Origin: an uncultured Candidatus Entotheonella sp.
GTDB taxonomy: Bacteria > Tectomicrobia > Entotheonellia > Entotheonellales > Entotheonellaceae
Assembly (NCBI GenBank): GCA_958295825.1
Contig: OY282375.1
Span: forward strand, 434,001 to 498,000
DNA: 64,000 bases
Direction of reading: 5' to 3'
Shown here piece by piece: positions 43,593 to 53,943 of this stretch; within the stretch, counting starts at the first letter, position 1; every line of letters starts with the position of its first letter. The notes beneath the pieces are model-generated. The model was not told the origin of the DNA, did no database searches, and saw only the letters and a program-made list of their open reading frames with translations. The translations under genes were made by a program, and so were the position numbers.

Positions 43593-44534
43593 TCAGCCCT
43601 TCTCCCCGACGATGCGCAATTCCCTGGTCAGAGAGATGTCATACGCTTCCTGAACGCGATCCCGGATATAGGCAATCAAGGCTTCAACATCGGCAGCCGT
43701 AGCACGGGCAACATTCGTAATGAAATTGGCGTGTACTGGCGAGACTTGCGCACCGCCGATTCGGACGCCCTTTAATCCCAGGCGTTCGATCAAGTACCCG
43801 GCAGCCCGCCCGCGAGGGTTTGTGAAGGTAGAGCCGGCGCTGGGCAATGTGAGAGGTTGTGTCTGGCGTCGCCGCTTGTATGCTCCGCGCATAGTCGAGC
43901 TAACGACGGATGCATCGCCGCGTTGAAGCCGTAGGGTCGCTTCCAACAGAATGGCCCCCGGCGGATACGAGGAGGCCCGATAGCGCAACCCCAGAGCACT
44001 GGCCGGCAAGTTGTATACGTTGCCGTCTCGACACAACATACGCGCGGCTACCAATGTACCACTCATGTCCCCGAGGCTGGTGCCGGCGTTCATCACCATG
44101 GCCCCGCCAATCGTTCCTGGTATTCCGTAGGCAAATTCCAGGCCACTCCAACTACGTCTGCCTACTTGCATTGCCAAGCGCGACAACGAGTATCCGGCAC
44201 CCACTGTCAAGACCGCCGTCTCGCCGTCGGCATTAGGTTGTAGATCGTAGCTACGGAATGAGCCGCGCATCAGCAACATGATACCACGGATGCCGGCGTC
44301 ACGTATCAGAATATTGGAGCCGCCGCCGAGAACGGAAAGCGGGATTTCATGCCGGTTGGCTATGGCCAGCACCTGTCGGAGCATTTCAAGGTTGTCGATC
44401 TGTACCAGCGCATCCACAGGGCCACCAACTCGTAGCGAGGTGTAGGAGGCCAAGGGACGCCCAAAGGCCATACGAGCCGGGATATCGCGTAGAAGCTCCG
44501 GGATGTTCCATTGTGGTGCCTGTGCCGATTCCAT
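43593..44534 (-). CDS. murB: UDP-N-acetylenolpyruvoylglucosamine reductase
   Basis: This is a 313-aa protein starting at ATG 44534 (MESAQAPQWNIPELL), one base after the murC stop. It is FAD-binding: YTSLRVGGPVDALVQI, PLSVLGGGSNILIRDAGI, AYGIPGTIGGAMVMNAGTSLGDM; the catalytic Ser lies in AGSTFTNPRGRAAGYLIE, and the proton-relay Glu in the C-terminal part. It reduces UDP-GlcNAc-enolpyruvate to UDP-MurNAc. Gene order murC-murB-ftsQ without ddl is noted separately. Confidence 0.95.
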   Translation of the reverse strand: MESAQAPQWNIPELLRDIPARMAFGRPLASYTSLRVGGPVDALVQIDNLEMLRQVLAIANRHEIPLSVLGGGSNILIRDAGIRGIMLLMRGSFRSYDLQPNADGETAVLTVGAGYSLSRLAMQVGRRSWSGLEFAYGIPGTIGGAMVMNAGTSLGDMSGTLVAARMLCRDGNVYNLPASALGLRYRASSYPPGAILLEATLRLQRGDASVVSSTMRGAYKRRRQTQPLTLPSAGSTFTNPRGRAAGYLIERLGLKGVRIGGAQVSPVHANFITNVARATAADVEALIAYIRDRVQEAYDISLTRELRIVGEKG

Positions 44535-44535
44535 C

Positions 44536-45921
44536 CTATGTCTTTCCCGTCTGCAGGAAATCCTCAGCAACTTTCCATACGTCCCCCGCGCCGAGGGTCA
44601 AAAGCACGTCGTGCTCTCGTACGTAACCGTTCAGAAATGGCACCACCTGAGAGGCATCGTTGAGGTAATACACGTCCTTTTGTCCATGTGCGGTGACGCC
44701 CTTGTATAAGACGCTAGTGGTAACACCCGGAATGGATTCTTCACCAGCGCCATAGATGTCTAACATGATGAGCGTATCGGCCTCGCTGAATGCCGTGCTG
44801 AATTCCCGCTGTAACAAGTGCGTTCGGGTGTATCGGTGCGGTTGAAATACTACGACGAGACGTCTGTTCGGCCATACCGTTTTGGCAGTCCTGAGCGTGT
44901 GTCGGATTTCCTCGGGATGATGGCCGTAGTCATCGACGACCGTTACGCCATAGCGTTCGCCGCGCGTTTCAAAACGTCGCTGCACGCCGCCAAAACTTTC
45001 GAGGGCACTTGAAATAGCCGATTTAGACAGCCCTAACTCACAACCTACTGTTATCGCGGCCAAGGCATTGGAGACATTATGACGGCCTGGAAGGTTAAGG
45101 ATGAAGCGGCCTAACGGCGAGTCTTTTCTGACAACCTCAAAAAACGTTTGCAACCCTGCATTATATATGTTCTGGGCTATGTAGTCAGCAGAATTATTCA
45201 ATCCATAGGTCATTACAGAAGTCTTTACTTCGCAATTATTAACTAGTTGTCTTAAATTCTGATCATCGTTACATATTATATTTAATCCATAATAAGGGAT
45301 GTTATTCATAAATTGCTTAAAATATTGACTTATATCTTCAAGGTCTTCGTAATGATCAGGGTGTTCCAGGTCCAACGTCGTAATGACATTCATAACCGGC
45401 GGTAACAGAAGGAATGATCCGTCACTTTCATCAGCCTCGGCAACCACGTAATCGCCCTGACCGAACTTCGCGTTACTCCCCAGACTGTTCAGTCGCGCCC
45501 CGATCAATACGGTAGGGTCCAGACCTCCAGACTCCAGAATCATTGCGATCAAAGATGCCGTTGTTGTTTTTCCATGCGTGCCGGCAACGGCAATACCCTG
45601 TCTGTCGCGCATCAGTTCCGCCAGCATCGCCGCCCGCGGAATTACCAGGGTATCTTGCGCGTGCGCCGCGATCACTTCGACGTTGTCCGGCGATATGGCA
45701 GAGGAAACTACCACCATGTCGCAGCCCGAGATATGAGACGCTGCATGGCCCTGGAACACCGTGGCACCCACGTCCTGCAACCCACGTGTTACGTCGGACA
45801 GGGCTATGTCTGATCCGCTGACGGTGTAGCCGAGTTGAAGCAGGACGGTGGCGATGGCGCTCATGCCCATGCCGCCGATACCAACGAAGTGAATGTGACG
45901 CGCTTTACGTAGCATAGACAT
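44536..45921 (-). CDS. murC: UDP-N-acetylmuramate-L-alanine ligase
   Basis: This is a 461-aa protein. It begins MSMLRKARHIHFVGIGGMGMSAIA. The ATP loop is AVAGTHGKTTTASLI, then ADESDGSFLLL and DYGHHPEEI of Mur ligases. Two ATGs sit 6 bp apart; GAGAG abuts the first, so the second (45915) may be the true start. It adds L-alanine to UDP-MurNAc. A stretch around 45120-45340 (central domain) is markedly A+T-richer than its surroundings, but the frame is intact. Confidence 0.95.
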   Translation of the reverse strand: MSMLRKARHIHFVGIGGMGMSAIATVLLQLGYTVSGSDIALSDVTRGLQDVGATVFQGHAASHISGCDMVVVSSAISPDNVEVIAAHAQDTLVIPRAAMLAELMRDRQGIAVAGTHGKTTTASLIAMILESGGLDPTVLIGARLNSLGSNAKFGQGDYVVAEADESDGSFLLLPPVMNVITTLDLEHPDHYEDLEDISQYFKQFMNNIPYYGLNIICNDDQNLRQLVNNCEVKTSVMTYGLNNSADYIAQNIYNAGLQTFFEVVRKDSPLGRFILNLPGRHNVSNALAAITVGCELGLSKSAISSALESFGGVQRRFETRGERYGVTVVDDYGHHPEEIRHTLRTAKTVWPNRRLVVVFQPHRYTRTHLLQREFSTAFSEADTLIMLDIYGAGEESIPGVTTSVLYKGVTAHGQKDVYYLNDASQVVPFLNGYVREHDVLLTLGAGDVWKVAEDFLQTGKT

Positions 45922-45924
45922 CTC

Positions 45925-47043
45925 TCACGCCGCGGAAGCACCGAGCATTTGCAGACACGCGCTGACGATATCACGAGCGGCATGCGGACGACCCAGGCGG
46001 CGACTCTGCGCGGCCTGCTTGCCCAGGCTTGCCGGATCAAGAATGTACGGTTGCAAACATTCATAGAGCCGCTGCCCGGTCAGTTCTGCGTCGAAAATGA
46101 CGTGCGCCGCGCCGTGTTCTCGTAATGCCAAGGCGTTGTGGCGTTGATGATCGTCGGCGGCATGGGGATAGGGCACCAGAATGGCCGGTTTGCCGCAGGC
46201 CGTCAGTTCCGCCAGCGTGCTGGCACCTGCCCGGCACAGCACCAGATGAGCCCAGTGATAGTGTTTTGGCATGTCGTGTAAGAAAGCGTGGACCTCTGCC
46301 GTGATACCACTGCCTTCGTATGCCTCGGTGACGCGGAGCAAATCGGTCTCACCCGTTTGGTGTACGATACTGACTTGCTGGCTGTGTGCCTCCAGTAAAG
46401 GCAACGCCTCGATCACGGCCTGATTGAGCCGATGGGCGCCTTGGCTGCCGCCTACCACAAGGATGTTGAGACGGGCTGTGGCGTCGGGCGACGTATCCGA
46501 CGGCTGGGTGAGCATTTCGGGGCGGATTGGCGTGCCGGTACATACAACCTGTGGCTCCGGCAGAAAATCGCTGCTCTCCGGGAAGGCTGTAAACACCCGT
46601 TGGGCGTATCGGGCCAGGACGCGAACGGTGAGACCAGGAACGAGATTCTGCTCCATGATGACCCGCGGCAGACGCAGCAGCGCCGCAGCAAGCAGGGCAG
46701 GTGCCATGACGTAGCCGCCGGCCCCGATAACCAAGTGAGGCCGCCAGCGATGCAACAGCCGCAGAGCCTGCACCGTGCCAATGCTCAGCACACCCAAGGA
46801 GCGGAGTTGGGCCAGTTTCGTGCGGCCTTGCAAACTCTGTACGTTTACCGTGTACAAACGAAAACCTTCTCTCGGCACCAAACGTTCCTCCAGGCCGCCT
46901 CGCCGCCCCAAAAAGGCAATGTCGGTGCCGGGGCAAGCGGCCTGAAAGCACCGAGCCACGGCAATGCCCGGATAGAGATGTCCGCCGGTTCCTCCGGCAG
47001 CTACCATAATTCGCCATCCTGGCTGACCCGACATGGGCGCCAT
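45925..47043 (-). CDS. murG: Undecaprenyl-PP-MurNAc-pentapeptide GlcNAc transferase
   Basis: This is a 372-aa GT-B glycosyltransferase. It has MVAAGGTGGHLYPGIAVARCF (N-terminal GTGGH), VIGAGGYVMAPALLAA, LVVGGSQGAHRLNQAVIEALP, and the C-terminal donor site CRAGASTLAELTACGKPAILVPYPHAADDHQRHNA. It converts lipid I to lipid II at the inner membrane. Its start codon overlaps the ftsW stop by 1 bp. Confidence 0.96.
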   Translation of the reverse strand: MAPMSGQPGWRIMVAAGGTGGHLYPGIAVARCFQAACPGTDIAFLGRRGGLEERLVPREGFRLYTVNVQSLQGRTKLAQLRSLGVLSIGTVQALRLLHRWRPHLVIGAGGYVMAPALLAAALLRLPRVIMEQNLVPGLTVRVLARYAQRVFTAFPESSDFLPEPQVVCTGTPIRPEMLTQPSDTSPDATARLNILVVGGSQGAHRLNQAVIEALPLLEAHSQQVSIVHQTGETDLLRVTEAYEGSGITAEVHAFLHDMPKHYHWAHLVLCRAGASTLAELTACGKPAILVPYPHAADDHQRHNALALREHGAAHVIFDAELTGQRLYECLQPYILDPASLGKQAAQSRRLGRPHAARDIVSACLQMLGASAA

Positions 47044-48131
47044 TACGTTTTCCTTCCGGCGATGTTCAGCATGGTTCCCACAGCAAGCATTGAGATAAGG
47101 AGATTCGATCCACCGTGGCTGATGAACGGCAGCGGCATGCCCTTGGTTGGCAGCAGGCCGCTAACTACCCCCAGATTCATGGTGACCTGCAGGGCCAGGG
47201 AGATGAAGATGCCAAGTCCCAAATAGCTGCCGAAGGGCTCGTTGCAATTCACGGCGATGTTCAGGATGCGCCACAGCAGCACGACGAATAGCGCGATGAG
47301 CGCAAAGGCGCCGATCAGGCCCATCTCCTCGCCAATAATCGCGAAGATAAAATCGGTATGCGATTCGGGCAGGTAGAACAGCTTTTGCTGGCTCTGTCCA
47401 AGCCCGACGCCGGCCCAACCTCCTCTCCCTAGCGCCTTGTGAGCCTGGACGATCTGATAACCGATACCCTGCGGATCCTTCCATGGTTGCAGGAAGGCCA
47501 ACACACGGTTGATGTTGTAGCCAGCAAAAAACAGTTTGTACCAGAGGAATGGCAACATGCCGGCGACCGTGAGCGCCAGATATCGCCATGGAACGCCGGC
47601 AATAAGCAGTATCAAACCGGCGGACGCCACCAGAACGACCGCGGTGCCCAGATCCGGCTGCAGCATGACCAGACCAAAGACAATGCCCATCATGACGACA
47701 TTGGGAAGGTAAGTATGAACGAGGCTTTCCGGACGGTGTGAATTGGCCGCCAAAATCCGAGCCACGTACATGATCAAGACGTACTTGGCGAGTTCCGATG
47801 GCTGAAAGGAAAAGGGGCCGAGAGCCAGCCAGCGTTGAGCGCCACCCACTTTCTTGCCAGCCACCAAAACAACGACCAACAGCAGTAGCACAAAGCCGAT
47901 GGCCGGCAGCGCTAAGCGCCGTTGCGCCGGATACGGAACCGAGGCCGCTATCCACATTGCCACCAATCCCAGGCCGGACCACATTAACTGACGCTTCAGG
48001 AAGTACAGGGAATCGTCATAGCGGTCCTGCGCCATGATGGCACTTGTGCTGTAAAGCATTCCCAAGCCAATCGTGACCAGGACGAGGGTTACGACGAGCA
48101 GGGGCAGGTCGGTGCGTCGTGCTGAGAACAT
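47043..48131 (-). CDS. ftsW: Septal peptidoglycan polymerase FtsW (SEDS family)
   Basis: This is a 362-aa protein with about 10 transmembrane segments. SEDS landmarks are GAQRWLALGPFSFQPSELAKYVLIMYVA, MLQPDLGTAVVL, NINRVLAFLQPWKDPQGIGYQIVQ, GLGQSQQKLFYLPESHTDFIFAIIGEEMGLIGA, and GLLPTKGMPLPFISHGGSNLL. It polymerises septal glycan with FtsI. It follows mraY with only 7 bp between, so murD, which normally separates them, is absent. Confidence 0.95.
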   Translation of the reverse strand: MFSARRTDLPLLVVTLVLVTIGLGMLYSTSAIMAQDRYDDSLYFLKRQLMWSGLGLVAMWIAASVPYPAQRRLALPAIGFVLLLLVVVLVAGKKVGGAQRWLALGPFSFQPSELAKYVLIMYVARILAANSHRPESLVHTYLPNVVMMGIVFGLVMLQPDLGTAVVLVASAGLILLIAGVPWRYLALTVAGMLPFLWYKLFFAGYNINRVLAFLQPWKDPQGIGYQIVQAHKALGRGGWAGVGLGQSQQKLFYLPESHTDFIFAIIGEEMGLIGAFALIALFVVLLWRILNIAVNCNEPFGSYLGLGIFISLALQVTMNLGVVSGLLPTKGMPLPFISHGGSNLLISMLAVGTMLNIAGRKT

Positions 48132-48138
48132 AGGCGGT

Positions 48139-49227
48139 TTACCGGAGTTTCAAAGTGCTGAGGCTAAGCAGAGCCAAGGTGATGGCGATAATCCAGAATC
48201 GGACGATGACTTTTGGTTCCTGCCATCCCTTTTCTTCAAAGTGATGATGCAAAGGAGCCATGCGGAATACGCGCTTTCCCGTCAGCTTGAACGACGCCAC
48301 TTGCACAATGACGGATAGGGTTTCGATGACGAACAGGCCGCCAATGATCATTAAGAGGAGTTCGTGCTTGGCGAGCACCGCAATCATTCCCAAGGCGCCG
48401 CCAAGAGATAGGGAACCGACGTCGCCCATGAAAACCTGGGCGGGGTAGGAATTGAACCACAGGAAGCCCAGGCTCGCACCAAGCAGGGAGCCGCAAAATA
48501 CGGCAACCTCGCCGGCACCGGGTACGTGCGGGATATTCAGGTATTCGGCAAAATGCGCATTGCCTGCCACATAGGAAAGACCCGTGTAGGCGAGGGTGGC
48601 AATAATCACGGGCCCGATGGCCAAGCCGTCCAAGCCGTCAGTGAGGTTGACGGCGTTGCTGGTGCCGACGATGACAATGATAGCAAATGGAATGTACCAC
48701 CAGCCAAGATCAGGCGCGAACTCTTTGAAGAACGGCACGCTCAGGCGCGTCACACCGCTGCTGTTTTCCGTAATGATCAGAAGCACCACCACCATTACGC
48801 CTGCTACGATGATTTCCGCACCGAATTTATATTTTGCCCGCAGGCCGGCGGGGCTTTTCCGCACGGTTTTCAGGTAATCGTCCCAGAAGCCGATGGCGCC
48901 AAAACACAGAGTCGTGCCCAGCACTAACCAGACGTAAGGTTTTCCCAGGTTGCCCCATAGCAGTATCGATACGCCAAGTGCAGCAAGGAGAAGCACGCCG
49001 CCCATCGTCGGGGTGCCGGCCTTGCTGAGGTGAGACTGGGGGCCGTCTTTGCGCACCACCTGCCCCACCTGCAGGTTACGCAACAGCCGGATGACGTACG
49101 GACCGACTAGCCAACTGATGATCAGCGCGGTCATGATGGCATAGGCGGTGCGAAAGGTGATGTAGCGAAAGACATTGAAAGCGGAGAAGGTTTGATGCAG
49201 CGGGTACAGGACGTGGTAGAACATCAA
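48139..49227 (-). CDS. mraY: Phospho-MurNAc-pentapeptide transferase
   Basis: This is a 362-aa multi-pass membrane enzyme. Signature blocks are [29 protein letters not shown] (the Asp pair near 115), [53 protein letters not shown], and the HHHFE loop in [15 protein letters not shown]. It makes lipid I. It overlaps murF by 4 bp. Confidence 0.97.
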   Translation of the reverse strand: MMFYHVLYPLHQTFSAFNVFRYITFRTAYAIMTALIISWLVGPYVIRLLRNLQVGQVVRKDGPQSHLSKAGTPTMGGVLLLAALGVSILLWGNLGKPYVWLVLGTTLCFGAIGFWDDYLKTVRKSPAGLRAKYKFGAEIIVAGVMVVVLLIITENSSGVTRLSVPFFKEFAPDLGWWYIPFAIIVIVGTSNAVNLTDGLDGLAIGPVIIATLAYTGLSYVAGNAHFAEYLNIPHVPGAGEVAVFCGSLLGASLGFLWFNSYPAQVFMGDVGSLSLGGALGMIAVLAKHELLLMIIGGLFVIETLSVIVQVASFKLTGKRVFRMAPLHHHFEEKGWQEPKVIVRFWIIAITLALLSLSTLKLR

Positions 49228-50639
49228 GACGCTCCCGATTCTGCAACAAGGGCTTTAACGAGATGCTCCATCGCCATGCCGCGCGACCCTTTAAGCAGCA
49301 CCACGTCCTGGGGTTGCATCAGTTGAGTCAACAGACTCAGAACTTCTTGCTGGCTGGTGGTATGGTGGATGCGGTCATGCCCCATCCCGGCCTGATGGGC
49401 GCCATGGGCGATGTGTTCAGCCGCGGGACCCAAAGCGATCAGGGTGTGCACATTGGTTTGCGAAACCAGGGAGCCGATCTCTTGGTGGAATGTCGGACCG
49501 CCTTCCCCGAGTTCCAGCATGTCGCCCAGCACCGCGATGTGACGCCCGGGACCGGAAACCCCGGCGAGAAAGTTTAGGGCTACCTGCATGGATTGCGGAT
49601 TGGCATTGTAGGTATCGTCGATTAGCCACACGTCCTCCTGCCCGCGGCGCATGGCCAAGCGTCCGTGAACGCCTCGATAATGTTGTAAGCCCCAGACGAT
49701 ACGTTCTTCTGGCACCTCAAAGGCCATGCCGACAGCCGCCGCCGCCAGCGCGTTCATGATTTGGTGAGCCCCCGGTGTGTGAAGCCTGAATTCATGCGTT
49801 ACGCCGTCCAGGACCATACAACACCGCGTACCAGCAAGGCCCAAGTTCGCTTCTACCCATCCATGCACATCGGCGTGCTGCGTTTGCCCGAAGGTTATCA
49901 AGCGTCCTGCCGATTGCTGTCCCAAGGCCAAGGCCCTCGGGTCATCGGCGTTGACAATCGCCACTCCTGACGCATCAAGCGACGCCGTCAACTCGCCTTT
50001 GGCCTGTTGAATGGCATCAACAGAGCCTAGGCAGCCGAGGTGGGCAACGCCGATATTCGTGATCACACCGACATGTGGCTGGGCGATCTCGCATAGACGA
50101 CTGATTTCGCCCAGATGATTCATGCCAAGCTCAAGCACCATGGTGCGTTTCAGTACGTCCAGGCCCAGCACGGCAAGGGGTACACCGATGTGGTTGTTTA
50201 GATTGCCGCTGGTCTTATGGGTGGAAAACCAAGTTTGCAGAACGCTGGCGATCATTTCCTTGACGGTGGTTTTACCGTTGCTTCCGGTTACGGCTACCAC
50301 CGAGCCTTGAAATCGTTGCCGGTGGGCGATGGCGAGGTCCTGCAACGCCTTTTCCGTGTCCGCGACGCAGATTACGGCTAGAGTTGTCTCGTTGCCATTC
50401 AGAGCAATTTCGCTGAGGCAGGCCGTATCGGAGATTATGACGCCGGCGACGCCCTTTTGTATGGCGTCGGGCACGAAGCGATGCCCATCGAATCGCTCCC
50501 CGCGCAGCGCGACGAACAAGTTGCCGGTCTGCACCCTTCGGGAATCGGTGCTGATGCCGCACACGTCTTGTCGTCCGTCACCGCTGCGGAGTGTGCCATG
50601 TGCCCAGTGCACGAGGTCGGCAACACGCCAAGTCGGCAT
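49224..50639 (-). CDS. murF: UDP-MurNAc-tripeptide D-alanyl-D-alanine ligase
   Basis: This is a 471-aa protein. It starts [17 protein letters not shown]. The N-terminal domain has [28 protein letters not shown] loop [19 protein letters not shown], then [15 protein letters not shown] and [17 protein letters not shown] follow. It adds D-Ala-D-Ala to the UDP-MurNAc tripeptide. No ddl gene for making D-Ala-D-Ala is in the cluster. Confidence 0.95.
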   Translation of the reverse strand: MPTWRVADLVHWAHGTLRSGDGRQDVCGISTDSRRVQTGNLFVALRGERFDGHRFVPDAIQKGVAGVIISDTACLSEIALNGNETTLAVICVADTEKALQDLAIAHRQRFQGSVVAVTGSNGKTTVKEMIASVLQTWFSTHKTSGNLNNHIGVPLAVLGLDVLKRTMVLELGMNHLGEISRLCEIAQPHVGVITNIGVAHLGCLGSVDAIQQAKGELTASLDASGVAIVNADDPRALALGQQSAGRLITFGQTQHADVHGWVEANLGLAGTRCCMVLDGVTHEFRLHTPGAHQIMNALAAAAVGMAFEVPEERIVWGLQHYRGVHGRLAMRRGQEDVWLIDDTYNANPQSMQVALNFLAGVSGPGRHIAVLGDMLELGEGGPTFHQEIGSLVSQTNVHTLIALGPAAEHIAHGAHQAGMGHDRIHHTTSQQEVLSLLTQLMQPQDVVLLKGSRGMAMEHLVKALVAESGAS

Positions 50640-50641
50640 AA

Positions 50642-52177
50642 CTATCGCTTTATCCTGTGAAGGGCCGCTCGTGCCACTTCCCGGTCATCGAAGTGGCAAC
50701 GTTGCTGACCAATGATTTGGTAATCCTCGTGACCTTTGCCGGCGATGACAACGGTATCCTGCGCCTGTACCATGGCAATCGCCTGTTCAATAGCTTGGCG
50801 GCGGTCGGGGATGGCGGTATAGCTGGACGAAGGTACGGTCAGGCCATCGACGATGTCGTCGATGATGCGCTGAGGGTCTTCGGTTCGGGGATTGTCGGAG
50901 GTGATGATCGTGTAATCGCTGATGGCGGTTGCGGCTTGCCCCATGAGCGGGCGTTTGCCCGAGTCGCGATCGCCGCCGCATCCAAAGACGGTGATCAAGC
51001 GACCGACGGTTTCGGCCCGCACCAGACGCAGAATCTGCTCCAATGCTGCAGGTGTGTGCGCGTAATCCACGAACACGGTCACATCCTGTCCGCAGTCGAC
51101 ACGCTCCAACCGGCCTGGGACTTTGCGGAGGCGTGCGACGCCTTGTCGAATCGCCCCCGCGTCTACGCCCAAAGCCTGCGTAATGCCGATGCCGGCGAGC
51201 AGGTTATAAATGTTGTGACGTCCCACGAGAGAAGAACTTAGGGTGAGAGGCCCCTCGGAAGTCGGCAGAACGAAGCGAATCCCGTCGAGGCCATGGTGGA
51301 CAGCATGGGGCTTTAGAGTGGTGGAACTGGCGAGGCCATAGGTCAGTGGACGGGCGTGGGACGTCTGGAGGAGAGCACGTCCGTATGGATCGTCGAGATT
51401 CAGAACGTGCCACTCCGCTTCGAGGTCCCGAAACAGCTGCGCCTTCGCGTTGAAGTAGGCTGATTCGGAACCGTGATAATCAAAATGATCACGACTTAAG
51501 TTGGTAAATGCGGCCACTGCAAAAGGGCAGCCTCGTACGCGCTCTTGTGTCAGGGCATGGCTTGAAACTTCCATCACCGCATAACGGGTGCCCGCAGCGA
51601 CCATTTGAGACAGCAGATCGTGCAGCAATGGGGCATCGGGGGTGGTCTGTGGCGACGGCAGGCGTTTCTCCCCGATGCGATAATCCACTGTGCCGAGCAT
51701 ACCGACGGACTCCCCGGCGGCTTGCAGGATAGCTTCCACAATGTAGGCCGTGGTGGTTTTGCCGTTTGTCCCGGTAATACCAATCAGAGATAACTGGCGC
51801 GCCGGGTGCTGGTAGTAGGCGCTGGCCAGCATCGCTACTGCCTGGTGGCAATCCGGTACTCGAATGATCGTCTGCCCCTCCGCCTGCACCCTGGGCCACA
51901 GTGTGTCAGGCAATTCCTCAACGACAAGCACACTGGCACCCTTGTCGAGCGCTTCGGTAAGAAAGAGGTGCCCATCCGTACGCGTTCCTCTCAGGGCGGT
52001 GAACAGGGTGTCTCGCTGCACCTGGCGTGAGTCCGTTATGAGATGTTCGACCGGGCAATGCGTACTGCCCGCCAGGATCTCACCCGGGAGCTCGGATATC
52101 AGGGTTGCCAAATTGCGACTCGTTTCCAAAAGCGTGTTGCTCCCCGTCTGCGGTTTGTGCCGTCGTCTGTCTGTCAA
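50642..52177 (-). CDS. murE: UDP-MurNAc-L-Ala-D-Glu-meso-diaminopimelate ligase
   Basis: This is a 511-aa protein. It has HLITDSRQVQRDTLFTALRGTRTDGH, GITGTNGKTTTAYIVEAIL (ATP loop) and the Lys region in SSHALTQERVRG. The amino-acid selectivity motif SDNPRTEDPQRIIDDI carries D-N-P-R, which denotes meso-diaminopimelate rather than L-lysine. The end is VVIAGKGHEDYQ. A 4-bp overlap with ftsI couples translation. Confidence 0.95.
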   Translation of the reverse strand: MTDRRRHKPQTGSNTLLETSRNLATLISELPGEILAGSTHCPVEHLITDSRQVQRDTLFTALRGTRTDGHLFLTEALDKGASVLVVEELPDTLWPRVQAEGQTIIRVPDCHQAVAMLASAYYQHPARQLSLIGITGTNGKTTTAYIVEAILQAAGESVGMLGTVDYRIGEKRLPSPQTTPDAPLLHDLLSQMVAAGTRYAVMEVSSHALTQERVRGCPFAVAAFTNLSRDHFDYHGSESAYFNAKAQLFRDLEAEWHVLNLDDPYGRALLQTSHARPLTYGLASSTTLKPHAVHHGLDGIRFVLPTSEGPLTLSSSLVGRHNIYNLLAGIGITQALGVDAGAIRQGVARLRKVPGRLERVDCGQDVTVFVDYAHTPAALEQILRLVRAETVGRLITVFGCGGDRDSGKRPLMGQAATAISDYTIITSDNPRTEDPQRIIDDIVDGLTVPSSSYTAIPDRRQAIEQAIAMVQAQDTVVIAGKGHEDYQIIGQQRCHFDDREVARAALHRIKR

Positions 52178-53943
52178 GGTCTTACCGCTCTGCCAGACTC
52201 AACTTCTGTACGGTTGGCGACGTAAGTGTCTTCGACCTCCGGATGGAGCCTGCCAGGTGGAACCTGCAAATGGTGCAACGCCTGTTCCGCAATACGGCGG
52301 AACACTGGTGCTGCTGCTGAGCCGCCCCATCGTTTTTTCTTCGGTTCATCGAACATGACGAGCATTACGAATCGCGGCGCCTCAGCCGGGGCGTAGCCGA
52401 TAAAAGAAACCGTAACCTTGCTTCGGCTGTAGCGGCCATTTTCGGCCTTCTGCGCGGTGCCGGACTTGCCGGCCACCAGGTAGCCGTCCAAGGCGGCTTG
52501 GGCACCCGTGCCCCGCTCAACAACGCCGACCAGGATCGAGGTGAGGCGGTTCGTCGTTTGCTGCGACAGGACACGGCGGCGGCGCTCGGGCTTGAACGTC
52601 TGCTCCACCAGGTCGCCCTTGACCGTGCGGTCAACAAAGCGCGGCCGCAACAACCACCCGCCGTTGGCGATGGCGGAAAAGGCGGTGACCAATTGTATTG
52701 GCGTCACGGTGATTTCCTGCCCAATTGTCAGCGAATCGTGTGACAGGGCCGACCATGCCTCCGGGGGGCGAATCCCGCCGGGATGCTCACCCGGCAGGTC
52801 AATGAGGGATTTCTCGCCGAACCCGAAGCGCCTGATGTAGTCGTAGAACTGCTCGGAGCCGATCCGTTCATTTATTTTGGCCATGCCGATGTTGCTCGAG
52901 TTTTCCATCACCTCCGGAAAGGTGAGGAATTCGAATGGCTTATGATCACGCAGCACGCGGTTGTTGCGCATCGTCCAGCCCTTCTCGCAGTCGAAAACCT
53001 CGTCCAGGCCGACGGTTTTCTCCTCCAGCGCCGCCGCCGCCGCAACAACCTTGAAGGTGGAGCCTGGCTCTATGGGGTCGGTGATGGCTCGGTTGCGCCG
53101 CCAGGCACGTTGCTCTTTGTTTCGATAATCATTCGGGTTAAAGAAGGGATAGGATGCCAGGGTAAGGATGCCGCCTGTGTATGGATCCATCATAACGACC
53201 AAGCCGCTGCGAGCGCCTATCGCCTCCGCCTGCTGGGCGAGTTCCTTCTCCGCGATGTGTTGCAATCGCATATCAAGCGTCAGGTGAAGGTCCACTCCAC
53301 GAGGTGGCCCCGCGTGGGCGTCCTGGTCGGAACTCACGGTCCGGCCCCGCGCGTCCCGTGTTCCCTTGGTGCGCCGCGGCTGTGTCGACAAGACCTCATT
53401 GTATTGATGTTCCAAGCCCCCCAGACCTTGCTCGTCGATTCCGGCATAGCCTATCGTGGGGCCCGCCATAACCCCTCTGGGATAAATCCGGCGCGTCTCC
53501 TTCTTTATATAAATGCCGGGGAGGCTCAGAGCTTCCAATGCTGATGCCTTTTCCGGCGACACCTGACGCGCCAACCACACAAAGGAAGACTTGGAGGCGA
53601 GTTGCCGCTCAAGGCGGCTTTGGGAGAGGGAAGGGAAGATGTTGGCTATCTTTTGTGCCGTGGCACCGGGTTGTCTGACTTTACGCGGTGCCGTATAAAC
53701 GGAGGGAGCTGGGATGCTGGCGGCCAGGACATTGTTGCGCCTGTCGTAAATGCTGCCCCGCACTGGCGACACGGTAATCCGACGCCCATACTGCGCCTCT
53801 GCCGAATCGCGCCAGTAGGTGTATTGTCCAACTTGAACAACGGTCAACCGCACCAGTATCGCCAAGAAACTAAGCCCGAAAAATCCCACGACGAGATACA
53901 GCCGCGAACGGCTATAGCCTGTGAAATACCCGACTCGCCTCAT
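52174..53943 (-). CDS. ftsI: Septal transpeptidase FtsI (PBP3)
   Basis: This is a 589-aa protein starting at ATG 53943 (MRRVGYFTGYSR), overlapping the ftsL stop by 4 bp; longer in-frame extension to 54228 lies inside ftsL and is rejected. It has one N-terminal membrane anchor (LYLVVGFFGLSFLAILVRLTV) and a dimerisation domain with GSIYDRRNNVLA. The transpeptidase domain has the active-site EPGSTFKVV (S-x-x-K), ENSSNIGMAK (S-x-N) and AGKSGTAQKAE (K-S-G). It cross-links septal peptidoglycan with FtsW. Confidence 0.95.
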   Translation of the reverse strand: MRRVGYFTGYSRSRLYLVVGFFGLSFLAILVRLTVVQVGQYTYWRDSAEAQYGRRITVSPVRGSIYDRRNNVLAASIPAPSVYTAPRKVRQPGATAQKIANIFPSLSQSRLERQLASKSSFVWLARQVSPEKASALEALSLPGIYIKKETRRIYPRGVMAGPTIGYAGIDEQGLGGLEHQYNEVLSTQPRRTKGTRDARGRTVSSDQDAHAGPPRGVDLHLTLDMRLQHIAEKELAQQAEAIGARSGLVVMMDPYTGGILTLASYPFFNPNDYRNKEQRAWRRNRAITDPIEPGSTFKVVAAAAALEEKTVGLDEVFDCEKGWTMRNNRVLRDHKPFEFLTFPEVMENSSNIGMAKINERIGSEQFYDYIRRFGFGEKSLIDLPGEHPGGIRPPEAWSALSHDSLTIGQEITVTPIQLVTAFSAIANGGWLLRPRFVDRTVKGDLVEQTFKPERRRRVLSQQTTNRLTSILVGVVERGTGAQAALDGYLVAGKSGTAQKAENGRYSRSKVTVSFIGYAPAEAPRFVMLVMFDEPKKKRWGGSAAAPVFRRIAEQALHHLQVPPGRLHPEVEDTYVANRTEVESGRAVRP

